Source: Pararge aegeria (lineage: Eukaryota > Arthropoda > Insecta > Lepidoptera > Nymphalidae). Taken from it: a DNA stretch of 64,000 nt. Shown piece by piece: positions 11,401 through 25,200 of this stretch. The stretch is taken from the NCBI RefSeq assembly GCF_905163445.1, contig NC_053200.1:12152001-12216000 (forward strand), in the 5' to 3' direction. The notes under the pieces are model-generated. The model saw only the letters and a list, made by a program, of their open reading frames with translations, was not told the origin of the DNA and made no database searches. Each line of letters begins with the position of its first letter. The first letter of the stretch is position 1. The position numbers and the translations under genes are program-made.

Positions 11401-14400
11401 GTCGCATACGATGGTGCTAAGTTCCAAAGACTTCCCCGGGGACCCCGGCCCTGTTAAATGTTTGAGGTATGTTCAAGAGTTCAACTATTTAAAAGATTAA
11501 TTCCTGTATTCATGTAAGTAACAAATGATATTTCATTTCGCTAGATCGGAAAGGCTTTAATTTTCGTAATCTAAGCGCAAAAGTCCTTTTAAATTTGAAT
11601 AATTTGTATCATCCACTAGCGTAAAAGTAATGAGAAAATTGACGTGACAAATGTACATGTACAGTTGTGTACAAATATGTAGACATTATTGAGTATTTTG
11701 ATTTTTATTTATTCTGATATTTACACAATACGCGCCGTTTCAAGGACTACTGCCTTCTCTATCCGACCCTTGATCCAACAACCAAGCGAAAGCTTCTTAA
11801 GATGTTGGTCGAAGCTTTTCGCGAGAGGACCATTAACTGAATCGACGATCGGAACAATAACAGTCGACTCAGCACTCCACATGGCGGCAATTTCGTGAGC
11901 AAGGTCCAAGCAATTAGACTTTTGCCTTTCTTCTTAATTATTAAAGTCAAAGTCAAAAATATCTCTATTCAAGAAGGTCTATAGGTAGCATTTTTGATGC
12001 GTACATTACATGATAATTACACGGTAGTGAGATGATGGCGATAACCATAATCATAAAACTAAAGCTACGAGGGTTCCAAACACGTCTTGGTCTTAGAAGA
12101 AGCCCACAACAAACTTAGCCTTAGTTTGTTTTGGTTATCACCATCTCACATTGTCATTTAAAATATTAGAAGAGCAACCCGGTTAGAGCAATAATTCACA
12201 CCCAAGCTTTTTAATCTATTACGTAGTCCTTTATTTGTTTGTCCTTTGTTTGTGTTGTTGTCGTTGTCGTGCAGGGCAAGGTGTATGGCACTAAGTCGAG
12301 GATGGTCACCCATGCGATGGACCGATCAGATTAAGTCTGCTGTGGGCGGTCCTTTACACGAGTGCACCAGGCTTTCGGCCAGACGAGAAAAGTGGCGGAT
12401 GCTCGTGGGGCTTGCGACATCTGACCTCAAAGACGCTTCATGATGACCACGACCACTCTGTCAACAGTGTAACGACAAAGAAGAAGATCCTTATACTATA
12501 ATAGGACTTTTCTATAATTTTACTTTTAAATTTACGTAAATAATATTATTAAATCAGGGTACTGTTCACCCTCCCCTTTCCTCGGGTGTCGTACGAGGCG
12601 ACTACAGGAATAACGGAGTAATGAATGTAAAGGGGCAAATTAACTTATGGACTAAAGGCCTCTCCACTCGGAATTTGCTATTTATGAAACTGAAATCTAA
12701 TTTGGACATGTCATGACATGTCTTAAACGGTCGTGGTAACGGGAAGATGTTTGAGTGTGAGAGGTCGTACCATCCTCAGATGGACTGGTGACGGTCGGGC
12801 AGTGGCCGTGAGCTGGGAAGGTGGAGGTGTGTCTGTGTGGAGTACCTTCGGCGCTCTGCTGATGTGCTCCCTTGCGTGGGACTACGGCCTCAGTCAAGAC
12901 TTGGCCCGACACAATCCGCTCGTGGTTTGCAGTATGGTAAGTTTTCTAAAATAAATTACTTCATAAGCGTTGATTTTTATGTTAAATTTATTATTTTTGA
13001 CGTGACAACGTCTTATAATTCGATGGAGCCGGCTGCACGCACGAAAAAACATGACGTATGCGGCGTTACCTCGCTCTGAGGCGTTCCATTCAAGGCTTGA
13101 AGTGCAAGCGAGAGCGCGGAACGAGCGACAAATAGGCACAGTCGGCCGCGTTCGACATCTCGCATCTGTCTCTCTCCTACTTGAGTGAGCGATGCGTCCG
13201 CGTGGACAGCTTCCATACAATAATACATTTACATGTTTTCGGCAAGGATGAAGTGCAGTGAAAAGTGAATGTGGTATCAATTGTTTATAGCAACGATAAT
13301 ATCTATCAAACAAATAAAATTAAAATTTTCTTTTGAAAAATGCAACCATTCCATCTGTATTTTCTTACGACGTTGTTACGTTCAACTATCGTCAGTAAGC
13401 CGACTTTACAGACAACCAATTCTTTTTTACTTCCGCAAATGGGTTATTATTTATCATTTTATTATATTTTCGGTCGGCCCCCTCGTTTGGTGTTGTCTGT
13501 CAACTAGGTTGAGAGACAACATCGAACGAGTCGCTGTGAACCGCTGGAAACAAACCGCCCAGAACTGTAGATTTTGGTACTGCCTACAAAAGATCTATGT
13601 CCAGCAGAGGATGTCAATCGGTTGAAGTGATGACAGTGATGATGATCATGATGACTTCCGCAAATTGTCGGTGAAATATAGGCTTTTTGTGTTTAATCAA
13701 CATTTCTTAAAAATAGTACAACGGGTAATATCATCTGTGTTTTTTCTTAAATATTTTTTAATGACAATGTGAGATGGTGATAACAAAAAGAACACCCGGC
13801 TAAGTTTGTTGTGACCAGGGCGCGATCGGAACCCTCGTAGCTTTAGTTTTAAGTTTACGATTGTAGTTATCGCCATCACTACTCACTGCTATGTACACAT
13901 TTTGTATATAATAACGCATGTTACCTTTTGTCTGCAATCTCTCAGTAAGAAATTATGCTGTCTAAGATGTTAATGCGCTAACCTGGGGTTGAAGGGGTAA
14001 AGCAGTTATATTAATTATCTAATTGGTTGTAACGTACCGGAACTTCAAATGGTTTGGCGACCAGACTTTGTCAGTAGGGTGGTAACTGTAGAATACTCCG
14101 AAATAAGGTATATTAGCTTTTTAATTCTTCCAACTTATATTGACTATATATATTATTACATTATTGTTCATTTAATTATCTATGTATTTTTTTGTGTGAA
14201 AATCTATGTAATTATATGTATAGAAATGCGATTTCCCGTCACTCATTGCCTTATTCCGTTAGTTAAGGTAGCCTAGAAGAGTTCACTTTTAGTGATAAGG
14301 CCGCCTTTAGCACATAATTAAATTTAAGTGTTCCTGTTTGTTTCCTATGTTATGCAATAAAGTTGTTTAAATAAATAAATAATTTGACGTCATTAAGAAG

Positions 14401-14819
14401 CCACCGTAAACCACTTTCACAGGAATGGGCCACAGAAGGATACCAATTGTGGATGGTAAAAATAGAAGAGGATTTCAAGTCAAATTTAATTCAAATGGAG
14501 TTTGTCAAGAGCCCGCTCAGTGTGAACCCTGGAATGGTAAGTGTATGTCTTCTGTTCTTTGTTACCGAAAATGTGTTCTATGAGGACGACCGATTTATCG
14601 TTCTGTTATAGGCAGTGCCTGATTAAGCAAGCGCGGGGCCCGTAGCAAAATCTTTAAAAGAGCCCTTAAACTGCTATGGGTTCTTAAGTATAAAGTAGTA
14701 AAAATACAATTCAATACTCAATACGTATCTTAAATGCAATACGTATTTGCTATTTAAATGTTACAATTTTGTGGGTAATTAATAGTGTAGTAAATTTCTA
14801 TAGGCGATGTCTGTGTGCG

Positions 14820-14855
<36 letters not shown>

Positions 14856-17800
14856 AGTCAGTCAGGCAGAGATGAGCGGTATTAAATATGCGGGGCCCCG
14901 TTTCGCGCGGGGTCTGTAGCAATTGCTACTCTTGCTACGTTGTTAATCCGGCACTGGTTATAGTCAACGTAGTGCGCAAACGGTTGGACTCATTTGAATG
15001 CATCTGTTTTGGTTATAAACGCATTAGCTGCTGCCCGCGTTCTCCGTATTTTCGTTGTTCGTTGTTTTTTACTAATCCCGAGGGAACCGTTTGTTTTCCG
15101 GGGATAGAAAATAGCCTATGTTACTCTCCGTCCTTTCAATTAACTCTATGCCAAATATCAAGTTATTGGTTGCTTAATTAGGGCGTGAAGGAAGGACAAA
15201 CAAACGAACACAGTTTTGCGTTTATAATATTAGTAAGTAGTAGTAGATTTTAGACCTTGATCCCGCCTAAGTTTGTTGTGGCGTTCTTCTAGATCACTAA
15301 GGGTATCAGGCTTGCTACGAGATAATTTTGTCTATCATTTACTCGTCATATTACCATGAGATAAGACGAGAAAATGGGTAAGCATAATTATCTCGTTTGC
15401 GAATCTTAGCCGTTCAGGACGCGTTAATATTTTATTTGGAGTAATATTTATTGAGTAGATTTTAAAAAGCAATCTGTTCACTAAACTATTCAATCGCTTA
15501 ATTACACACCTGTGTGTAATTAAGCGATTGAATAGTTACGCCATTAGTTACGTCATACGGATTAATGAATCCGTAGTACGTACGTAGAGTACGTCAAACG
15601 TTGTAAAAAAAATATATGGTTATATTTAATTACTATTATTAATTTAAAACACATTTACAACACGTGATTAAAAAGATAATGAAAAATTTATTCTAGAGCA
15701 ACCAAAGGCATCTGTATCTCCAAGCGGACGACAAACTTTACGTGAATGTAGACGATAATCTCACGCGACGGACAAAAATATCGATAATCGACTCATCCTC
15801 CGATACGTACCAAGAGAATGGTGCAGATGAGCCTTTAGAGTACGACAGCAGTGCCAAGTACAAAGAGTTTGTAGACGACAATGAGTGCAGGAAGCAATGG
15901 ATTGTGTTGCAACTACCCGCTACTTATATTGCCAGCAATTGGCCCTTACGTGTAAGTACTCGTGCTTTTAATTTTTTTTTTTTTTAATTTATTTATTCAG
16001 AATATTGGTAAGGGTACAGAATCGACACAATAAACATGGTGCCGCGATAACTGTTGCAGTAGTATAAACTGTGTCGCGACAATGAACGCCCACCTCCAAC
16101 AATAAATGTATAGTACCAATAAAACAAAGTAGAACATAGTAAATGCCTATAAAAAAATAAAAAAAATATTAGAGCCAAGTAAGTTAATGAAACAAAGATA
16201 AATAAAACAATGATTAAGTTTCAAAACCAAAAAAAAAAAACATGAAAAAATGCTTGTTTAGTGATTGTATGTAATTTTTAGAAACTCTTACTTTGATATT
16301 AGACCTTTTAATATCATGATTGTTTTGTGCATTATCTTTTTGTCTAATATTTATTATGAATATTTAGAATTTAAATTTTTTTATGTACAATATTTGTCAT
16401 TTCTATTTAAAAATTAGACGAGGACTGCTGTCTGGAGAAAACGAATTATAGCGACTTCGTAAAGGCAAATTTTTTTTTTTTTTTACTTTACCTAGCGCAA
16501 AGGGTTTGGTCGAAACCCGTTCAGTATTTCCAGCGCTTAAAGAAGCCTTGATCACTCATTGTGAAATTTTTTATATTCATAAATAAGAGATTTTTTTTCG
16601 GCTGATATGAAGTATTTATGTATATTATTCATAAACATATACATCTATTATATTAGTAACCATAACACAAGCTACGCTTATTTCTTTTCTAGAATGCGAT
16701 GTCGCCATCGAGCCCGAAATGTATTGTCGTTGTATATTTATTAATTCATTTTATTTTTGTTAACATGACGCCCCGCTGAGCATTTCAATATATTTTTTTT
16801 ACCATAATTGAAATCTTAAAATCTTAATCATATTTATTTAGTAGGTAGGTACTAAATAAATTAAAGTAGGTAGATGTTATTAAAAATTAATAGAGACATA
16901 ATATTAATTTTAAGTTCGTTGTAAATGGTGACAGTTCAGCGCGGTGGACCCAAGCGGGCAGCACGTTTGCGTAGCGGGACGCGCGGGCCTCGCCCACTAC
17001 AGTTGCGCCGCGCGGCGTTGGAAGCTGTTCGGCAACGAAGCTCACGAGCGGGACTTTGTCGTCACCGCCGGCGCCCTCTGGTGGCGGGACTATATTGTCG
17101 TCGGTGCGTATTACCTCCTCCTTAGTCACTCACTCTTGACTGTTGTTCGTGGTTGACGACGATGTATTTTCTCTAGTTAGTGCAGCCCCATCGATGTGCG
17201 TCCATTTGTTGCGGCATTCAGCGTTTCGTGAACGACTGTAGAAGTTTGTGTAACATTTATAAGGTCAGTCTGACGCGTGGGTGAGCGACCGTAGGACCGT
17301 ATTCCATTATAATATTGATTTCATCATCGCCATCATCATTATCAAAGCATTACGGCCTACTACAGGGCAAGAGACTCGTCCCAGAAGAAGAAATGGTTTA
17401 GGCCACTGGCCAATGGCTGACTGGTAGACTTCACGTCGGAACGTTATGATAACTTAGACCGCTTAGGCAGGTTTCTTGGGATGTTTTCCTTCACCGTTAA
17501 AACAAATGATGTTGAATTGTAAAAACACATGTTTGAAGAGTTAGAGGTGCGTGCCTTTGATTGAACTTGCCCCCCCGCAAAAGGGAGGCCAAATCCTCAT
17601 AATTTTAGGCATCCTGGTATAAATGATGGTTCACCCAGGACAACTGTCTAGTCCAGTTTAGTATTGCTAAGGATTTTCGAGTATCGAAAAACCTATTTTC
17701 CCCACTTCTTTAGCCAGGGCTCGTGGCGTTATATTGGCAGACTTTAAATCAATTTTTAAAAATGTAGAGAGCGCTATAACCAATTAAGCTACGGCTCTCC

Positions 17801-20800
17801 TACCGGCGATGCCGAAAAAAGTATATGCATTTCATATCAGTCTTATAGCGACTGTACCGCCATCTAGTAGGAAACATTGCAGTTTCTATCACATTTTTCA
17901 ATGAGACACGTTTTGAAACCAAAGATTACACATTTGTTGTTTTTTATGATTATTAATTTTTGATAATTACTCCAAAGTGCAGGTAAAGTCACTAATAAAA
18001 ATTACAATGGTGTTAGTATAATACTGTATTCGTTTCCGCACAGGTTGCTACAGCATTATTGAAGGCCACGACGAAATTCGTTTCTACCCTCGTGACGCCA
18101 AGCTGGACAATCGGTTTGCGAAGATAGTTCGTGTGCAGGCGCAAGTGTTCGTGCTGGACATACTGGATGATCAGCTCGTAGTCTTTGGAGCTGACGCCCT
18201 CGTGACCATTTACGAGTTGAATAGGATCGATAATAGTGAGTATCCAAAGCGCTCCGTTAGAAAGGCATCCCTTGTACTAGAGCAAAGCGAAATAACTATT
18301 GGGTCATTCATGAATTGAACGAATTTATATTAATAGCTGGCAAACGAGCAAGTGGGTCACCTGATGTTAAGTGATCACCGCCGCCCATAAACATCTGCAG
18401 CACCAGTGGAGTCACCGATGCGTTGCCGGCTTTTAAGGAATTTGTTTATCCGCCCCTTGAATAACCCTAGATTGTATTTTTGAGGAAACACATCACACAC
18501 AAGTGCGCGGTAGAAATGATCTGGTATTTCGAATTGTAGAAGACGGCTATGAAAATTAGAAATTAATCAATATAAATATATCCATAATCTGCAAGATTTT
18601 TGATAAGGTTGATTATTACTAATTAAAAATACTTTGCAGAATATTCTATGCCAAATTCTGCATATGGGATTCGATGTTCGGCAAAAAAAAAACATATTGC
18701 AGAATCCCTTCGAATCGAAGTAGATGGTAGCACTAGCACAGAGGACGCTGTTTCTTTTTCTCCGTTAAATTACTTTAGTCACCTCTTTCTCGGTTATATT
18801 CCCTTGTCGTACGACATCCGAGGCAAGAGAAGCAGTGGCGTGCATAGAGGGTATGCATAAGTCAAAGTCAAAGTCAAATATTTCTTTATTCAAATAGGCA
18901 CATCGATGGCACTTTTGATGCGCACATAACATGTAGAATATGACATAGGAGTGAGTTGATGGCGATAAATAAATTCGTCAAGTTAAAACTAAAGCTACGG
19001 GTTCCAAGCGCGCCCTGGTCTAAGAAGACGCCCACAACAAACTTTGCCGGTTGTTATTTTTTTTTGTTATCACCATCTCACATTGTTCTTTAAAAACTCA
19101 TTAAAGAAGCAACCTGGTTAGAGCAATAATACTACCCAAGCATTACTAATAACACCCAAGCATTTTTATCGTTGATGTAGTCCTTAATACTATAATACGA
19201 CTTTTCTATAAGCTTACGTTTAATCTCCAATATATCAACTGGTAATTTATTGTAAAATTGTATACAATTTCCTCAATGAATTACTTATTTTATGTAGTTT
19301 AGTATATTGCACTGCAAGTATATTTTTGCTTCTAATTTTCAAATTATTGCAGTCACATTTTCTCTTAAATTTAGATATTATTGTGAACATACATTAGGGT
19401 ATGCAGATGATACAAAATGAAGAAAATCTCCAGCACGAGTTGTAAAAAACTTATGGATAGACATTGTTAGAGTTATTAAAAGCCTACCCTTTAGTATTTA
19501 TAACTCGTACTGGAGATTTTCTTCATTTTATATCATCTGCATACCCTGTGCAAACTCTCCATGCACGCCACTGATTAGAGAAGGGGTTGCGACCACTGTA
19601 TTCTGATCTGCTGTCACCACTTGGCTAAACACGAAGAATAAAACGAAGCAAAAAAAATAATATTGTTTGTTCTTTAAATCACTAGATGGGAGTATAGAAG
19701 TGCGCTGCGTGCAAGCGGTGGACATTTCGGCGTTGTCTCACCCGGCGTGCGTGGTGTCGGCTTCGCTGTGCAGACTGCAAGACCCGTCGCCCGCACACCT
19801 AGCCCGCACCGACCAACCGGCCGCGCCGCACTCCTTGGTAATTTTCCTTGCACCATTTTAATGAATAGGAGTTTTTTTTTTACAGGTTTTAAAAAAATAC
19901 TTATCTAGCTGCTTGATCCGACGAGGGACACGTCCTGCAACGTGCAGTAATTACACCGGCAACCACGCCCTTCCCACTGGAACACAATAAAGTTGCTCGG
20001 CGACGAACAAAAATGAATGAATGAATAAACGAATATACATTTAATTCAATTCAACAACAAAAAATTACACAACAAACATTTCTTAAATAAAGTTCAACGG
20101 GTGTACCCGTCGTCGACAAATCCATAAATATTATTGTGCACAATAATATTTTTGGATTTGTTGATATTTCGACCAAGTTCCACGACGGGACCCATTGAAT
20201 TATATTTAAGAAATGTTGATTAGCCACGAAAATCTTAGTTTAACCCCTTTAATTGCAGAATAAAATTGAATAACAACACAACTTAGTGTTTAAAATTGGC
20301 GGCTTTATCGCTACATAGCGATCCCTCACAAATAGCTCTATTACATCAATGTTGCAGTTGTCGAGCTCGTCCGAGGACGTACTACATGTGTTGAGTAAAA
20401 CAAGGCGACATACTAAATATGCAACGAATAAAAATATGCAAAAAGCACAATTTAAACACCTTCTTTCATACTTTTAGCTAACACTTATACAAACATTAAC
20501 GTATTACACATACACACAAAAGCATAGCCATCCAAAATAAATTATGTATAATACTAATAACGAGTCGCAATTAAAACTTGACAAAGAGCATGCATAGGTT
20601 AATCTCTTAAACAATCAACAACTTGCAAGCTAAAATCAACCTTATTTCAATCAAAAAACCTCCATGCTTATCTCTGCCGCCAAGCAGCATAGTTGCTATG
20701 GTATATTCCGTAAATATACAAATTCCATATATAAAAATAATTAGTGGGGACTTTAACTCACAAATAGAATTGGAGTACGCGTCGTTAAATTTGAAAACCT

Positions 20801-22204
20801 CGGTTAGAAATCGGAAATACTTTCAGATGGTTTCGAAAGAAAGCGTTACATTAAGCTTAAATCCGTGTTATGTTATGTATATTTTTTTTATAAATATCAT
20901 CATCGTCATCAAAATGATTTGAGCTGTCTTAACATAATGACGTACCACCATTTTAGTTTGTTAATGTTTTATCCATTTTCGTGTAACATAAATAAAGACT
21001 AATGAACAATTATAGAAAAAAAAATTGGTTCATACTTCAATAAATTCTATTAGTCCACCACTCATCGCATAGCTAATTATTATGTTCCGCCAGTCAGTCC
21101 AAGTATTTAACTTTGACAAGATTGACGAGAAATTAAGTACATAGTAGGTAATAGTGTAATTACGGAGCGTCAAATTAAAAACAATGTGTTATTTTTTTTT
21201 ACATTTTATACTGCTATACTGATTTGGAAAGTGATAATGCAATAATATATATTGTTAAACTAAGGTAAAAATATATTTAAATTACCGAAAATATTTATTG
21301 TATGGATGTATAATTACTTATCTGCAAAGATCCAATACGTAAGTTATTTATTAGTAAGTTTTGAAGTATCCTAAATATATTTTTCTTTTTAATTTTGTGC
21401 ATTAAAATGTTGTTTCTATCAATCTAATATTTGAAAGTTGAAGTAAAAGACTGCTTACGTTACTTTATCAAATCAGGCATTCAATTAACATTTCATGCTA
21501 TGCCTACTTTAGGAATCTTTGGAATTTTTTATTTGCGCAAGTCCGTTTATGGGGAATCGTCGTGTAAACTAAGGTTTTCAACCACATTTTAAGAGAAATA
21601 TTATAGTAATCACAATAATCACTTGAGCTCTGTTCGATAATTATTGCACAAATAAGCTATATTTATAATGGTTAAACTGGTCACGTCATTTCGGTTTCGT
21701 TCGAACAATTTGATGTCGAATTATATAACAAACCGCTCTTAAGCCTTTAGTCTACACTCTACATGAATCCAAGAAACCTTTTAAGAAAGTGCGTTCGCCG
21801 CCCCATTTCTAATTGAATTAACAAACTCGAGCGGTCAATCAACCCAGTCAACGCTCTTACAAGGAAAACCGCTCATTGACCGGTTATTGGATGTTTGTTT
21901 TTTAAACACCGTCGAAAAATTAACCTGTTTTCAAGCCTTTACTTTCGAGGAATTAGTTGAAATCGTAGACATGCATCATACACATAAACCTTCACCTCAA
22001 ATGCTCAGATAAATAACGATAAAGTGTTTTAATTACATTAATCAGAAGAAAAGAAAAGTTGATAATCAGTCACCTATCCATTTATCTTAGATCGAATTTG
22101 GCATACCATTCATAAATTCTTATTGAATGCAGGTAATCAACGCAAGCGGTAAACTTATGATGGTGCAAAGAGAAGAATATGACGTAGATGAAGACAACAA
22201 TCCC
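5464..22204 (+). CDS. Ric1: Ric1 coding exons 1-14 (beta-propeller half)
   Basis: Exons, each bounded by AG and GT: 1, 5464-5601; 2, 5851-5958; 3, 6795-6944; 4, 7507-7690; 5, 8564-8697; 6, 10555-10646; 7, 11350-11466; 8, 12780-12936; 9, 14423-14536; 10, 15697-15951; 11, 16935-17103; 12, 18044-18235; 13, 19686-19837; 14, 22133-22204. Phases carry over at every junction: exon 4 leaves one base that exon 5 completes as GCT, exon 6 leaves two, exon 7 two, exon 11 one and exon 12 one. Total coding length to here is 2034 bp, residues 1-678. The donor of exon 4 is duplicated 63 bp downstream. Exon 11 is much more GC-rich than its neighbours. Confidence 0.93.
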
Positions 22205-25200
22205 GTAAGTCTTAGATTTAATATATTTTTTAATAGCAGGTTTGTGGTTCTTACAATATTCTGTCGCGTCAGCTGAAACATTAAGCCACAGTTGTCAATT
22301 TTAAGATAGTTGGTTTTTATTTTATTACAAGATGAGTTTAACAGCGGTTTTATTGTATAAGATGGAATCACTATTGGATAAACCGAAACTGGACTACCTC
22401 AGGAATGAATAACGTTAAGTTAAGATTTTCTTATTTTGTGACTAAAACAATTATTCATCGTGGAGTCAACATCTCCTGAGGAGGTTTCGGAGTGAAACGT
22501 GCATAGAGGGTACAGATTCGCCTGATGGCCATCGCCAAGATGGAATCACATTAAGACAGACGCTGAATGGAGTCTTATCTCACATTCTCAATCATTTTCT
22601 TCGCGGAAACGTGTCATAACTATAGTTGATGATATTGTCAGCTTTAATTTTAAATTCTTGGTTTCCACCTTAATTAACGGTCTTGTAGATCGTACTATAT
22701 TTTTTATTAAAGACTAGCTGTTGCCCGCCATTTTCGTCCGCAGTTTACGGTTTTATACAAATCCTATGTTACTCTCCACTACAACTAACTATATGTTAAA
22801 AATGAAGTTGATTGGTTACTTGGTTAGGGCGTAAAAGAAGGACAAACAAACACACTTTAGTTAGTAAGGATTGTCATTTTCCATTTTATTCTTGGAAATG
22901 TGTAAAACCTTTCAAAATTAATAAAAAAATTGGAAACAAAACACTATACAGCCATGATATATTATCATGATAAAAAAGAATAAAATAATTGTGATAAAAT
23001 TAGTAGAGTTAATTCTGTCAGAGCTCGATCTGGGAAGTACTGCCGCCATGCTTGCTTATTTTTGCAGCCAAAAAGCATTGCTGTGATAGGCAAATGAGAC
23101 TTAACACCTACGCCTCAGGTTGAAGGACACTTGGGACTGCGAAGCGATAATCGGTTTTCCACTTAAATCAGCTCATTAGCTTGGTCGGTCACTTATAACT
23201 ATAAAAAACGTAACTGTTGATGTTATCTTATGATATGAAATAAAAAAACGTGTGTGTACTTATGTAAACGTGTTAGAAGTTATACTTCTTTGGCGTGGCA
23301 AGATGAAAATCTTTTCAAAATTTTATTTAAAAAAAACGACACTAACAATAGAGAAAAAGTATTTAATACAATGAAAGTTTTATTATAAAGCATTATCTAG
23401 TTAAATATAGTTTATTTATATATTACAAAAAAATATTTCTAAATAATTAAAGAAATGGACATAATAAACACGATTAAATTTGGAATACTAATAGACCTAT
23501 TATCGGACAGCCTAATTTCACTTAAAATTTAGATTTTAGTACAATTGAATCAATTAAATCACCGGAATGAGCCCGTAAACCGTGACAATTGAAAGTCTAT
23601 AATGTGAAACACTATAGCTAACTTCAGGGTATCGGTTTTTTGTGACGGTGCGCGCGCGCATCGTAAAAAATTACTCTAATTATTTTTCCCTAAAGCTCCA
23701 AAAGAAGTACAACTTCAAAAACAATTTCATTTGCTACGTTTCAAGCGTTTAAAATAAACATTACACAACATTTTAACTCATAATTGCGCTGGTTAATAAG
23801 GTACAGTTAGTTTGTATGTAATTGAGCCTATTTTCACGTACCACTTCCCCTATGAGTGATTTCAGTTTAACCTAATATTTTTTTACTAGAATATAATTGG
23901 CTGATAATTGTTATATAATCAGACATAATGTGGTGCGTTATCGCACGCAAGTTATATATTTATTAGTAATATTATACCTGTAATTTTCTATGATTATGTC
24001 ATTAATATACAAGTCAATTAATTCTATATATAAAAACCTAGAACTAACGTTTGTTATACTGAAATAATCCGTTTAGTTGTTTGATTCTGAAGCAGATAGC
24101 TTATTGCCAATATTAAAATACCCAATGTCCTAATAACAATAATATCATCCAAACGGAACTGATTTTTTTTAGTTCCCTTCTGCGTAAAGGGTTTACTCAA
24201 AAGAAAACCACATTCTTAATGCTTGACGCGTAGTATCGTGCGTTTGACGGCCGGCTGGCGTAGTGGGCAGCTACCCTGATTTCTGAGTCCATTGCCGTGG
24301 GTTCGATTCCCACAACTTGAACATGTTTGTTTGATGAACATGAATGTGTTTCAGTGTCTGGGTGTTTATCTGTAAATTAAAATGTATTTATGTATATTAT
24401 TTATAAAAATATTCATCAGTCATCTTAGTACCCATAACACAAGCTACGCTTACTTCGGGGCTAGATCTGTATGAATTTAAAACAAAAACATTGTCACTCA
24501 CGCGCGTTTCAATAAAAGAACGCCGCGCGCCGAATAAAAAAGTAGGTTTTTTGCATCCCCGCTATTTTTCTTCGATACTTAATATTCGATATATATAATG
24601 TTTTTATGCAGAAAAATTAAGCGATTCAAGTTTTGGCAGCACACCGTCAGGTATTTTAATCACTGCTAAAGACATTTTTAACAAACTACTACCGGAAAAG
24701 TTATGAAAGTAATTGATGGTATTAGGACTGGCTTATTAATGTTAGCAGTAGATAAAGGCTTGTATTGATAGTTAGGTCTTAAAACTCTCATGTGAAACTA
24801 TTCGACATAGAAGACACTAACACTAACACATATAAGACACTAACAACTTATCCTAACTTTAAAAACAAATTTCCCCTTTTTTTTTTCGGCTTTCGAAACC
24901 TTTTTAACAGATACATACTAAGGAATTCAAAATTGAATGACTCTAAATTCGAAAACTATGGGGTTTTCATACAGTATTTATTACTTTCACGCCTTTACGG
25001 GTACATTACTGAAATAAATATATATATATATAAATCCTCTCTGTTTAATACTGTAGGTCCGTTTAAATCATTCTAGCCGTTTCGGAGATTAGCCAAAAAA
25101 GACTGAAAGATCGACAGACAGATACAGATTTTTTGGATATATTTCTGTAGTATTTTTATATTTCTCAATATATTATTATAGACGTATTACGAAAGGTTCG

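Noticed and set aside
12894..13313. 139-codon minus-strand open frame
   Set aside because: It overlaps Ric1 exon 8 and the 390-bp repeat; nearly the same frame recurs at 34343-34630 because the repeat recurs.
16887..17156. Open frames overlapping Ric1 exon 11 in other frames and on the other strand
   Set aside because: They arise from the high GC content of the exon; only the frame with FSAVDPSGQHVCVAGRAG fits the protein family and the splice phases.
24248..24310. tRNA gene
   Set aside because: The A and B boxes belong to SINE heads repeated several times here; no acceptor stem or full cloverleaf is formed.
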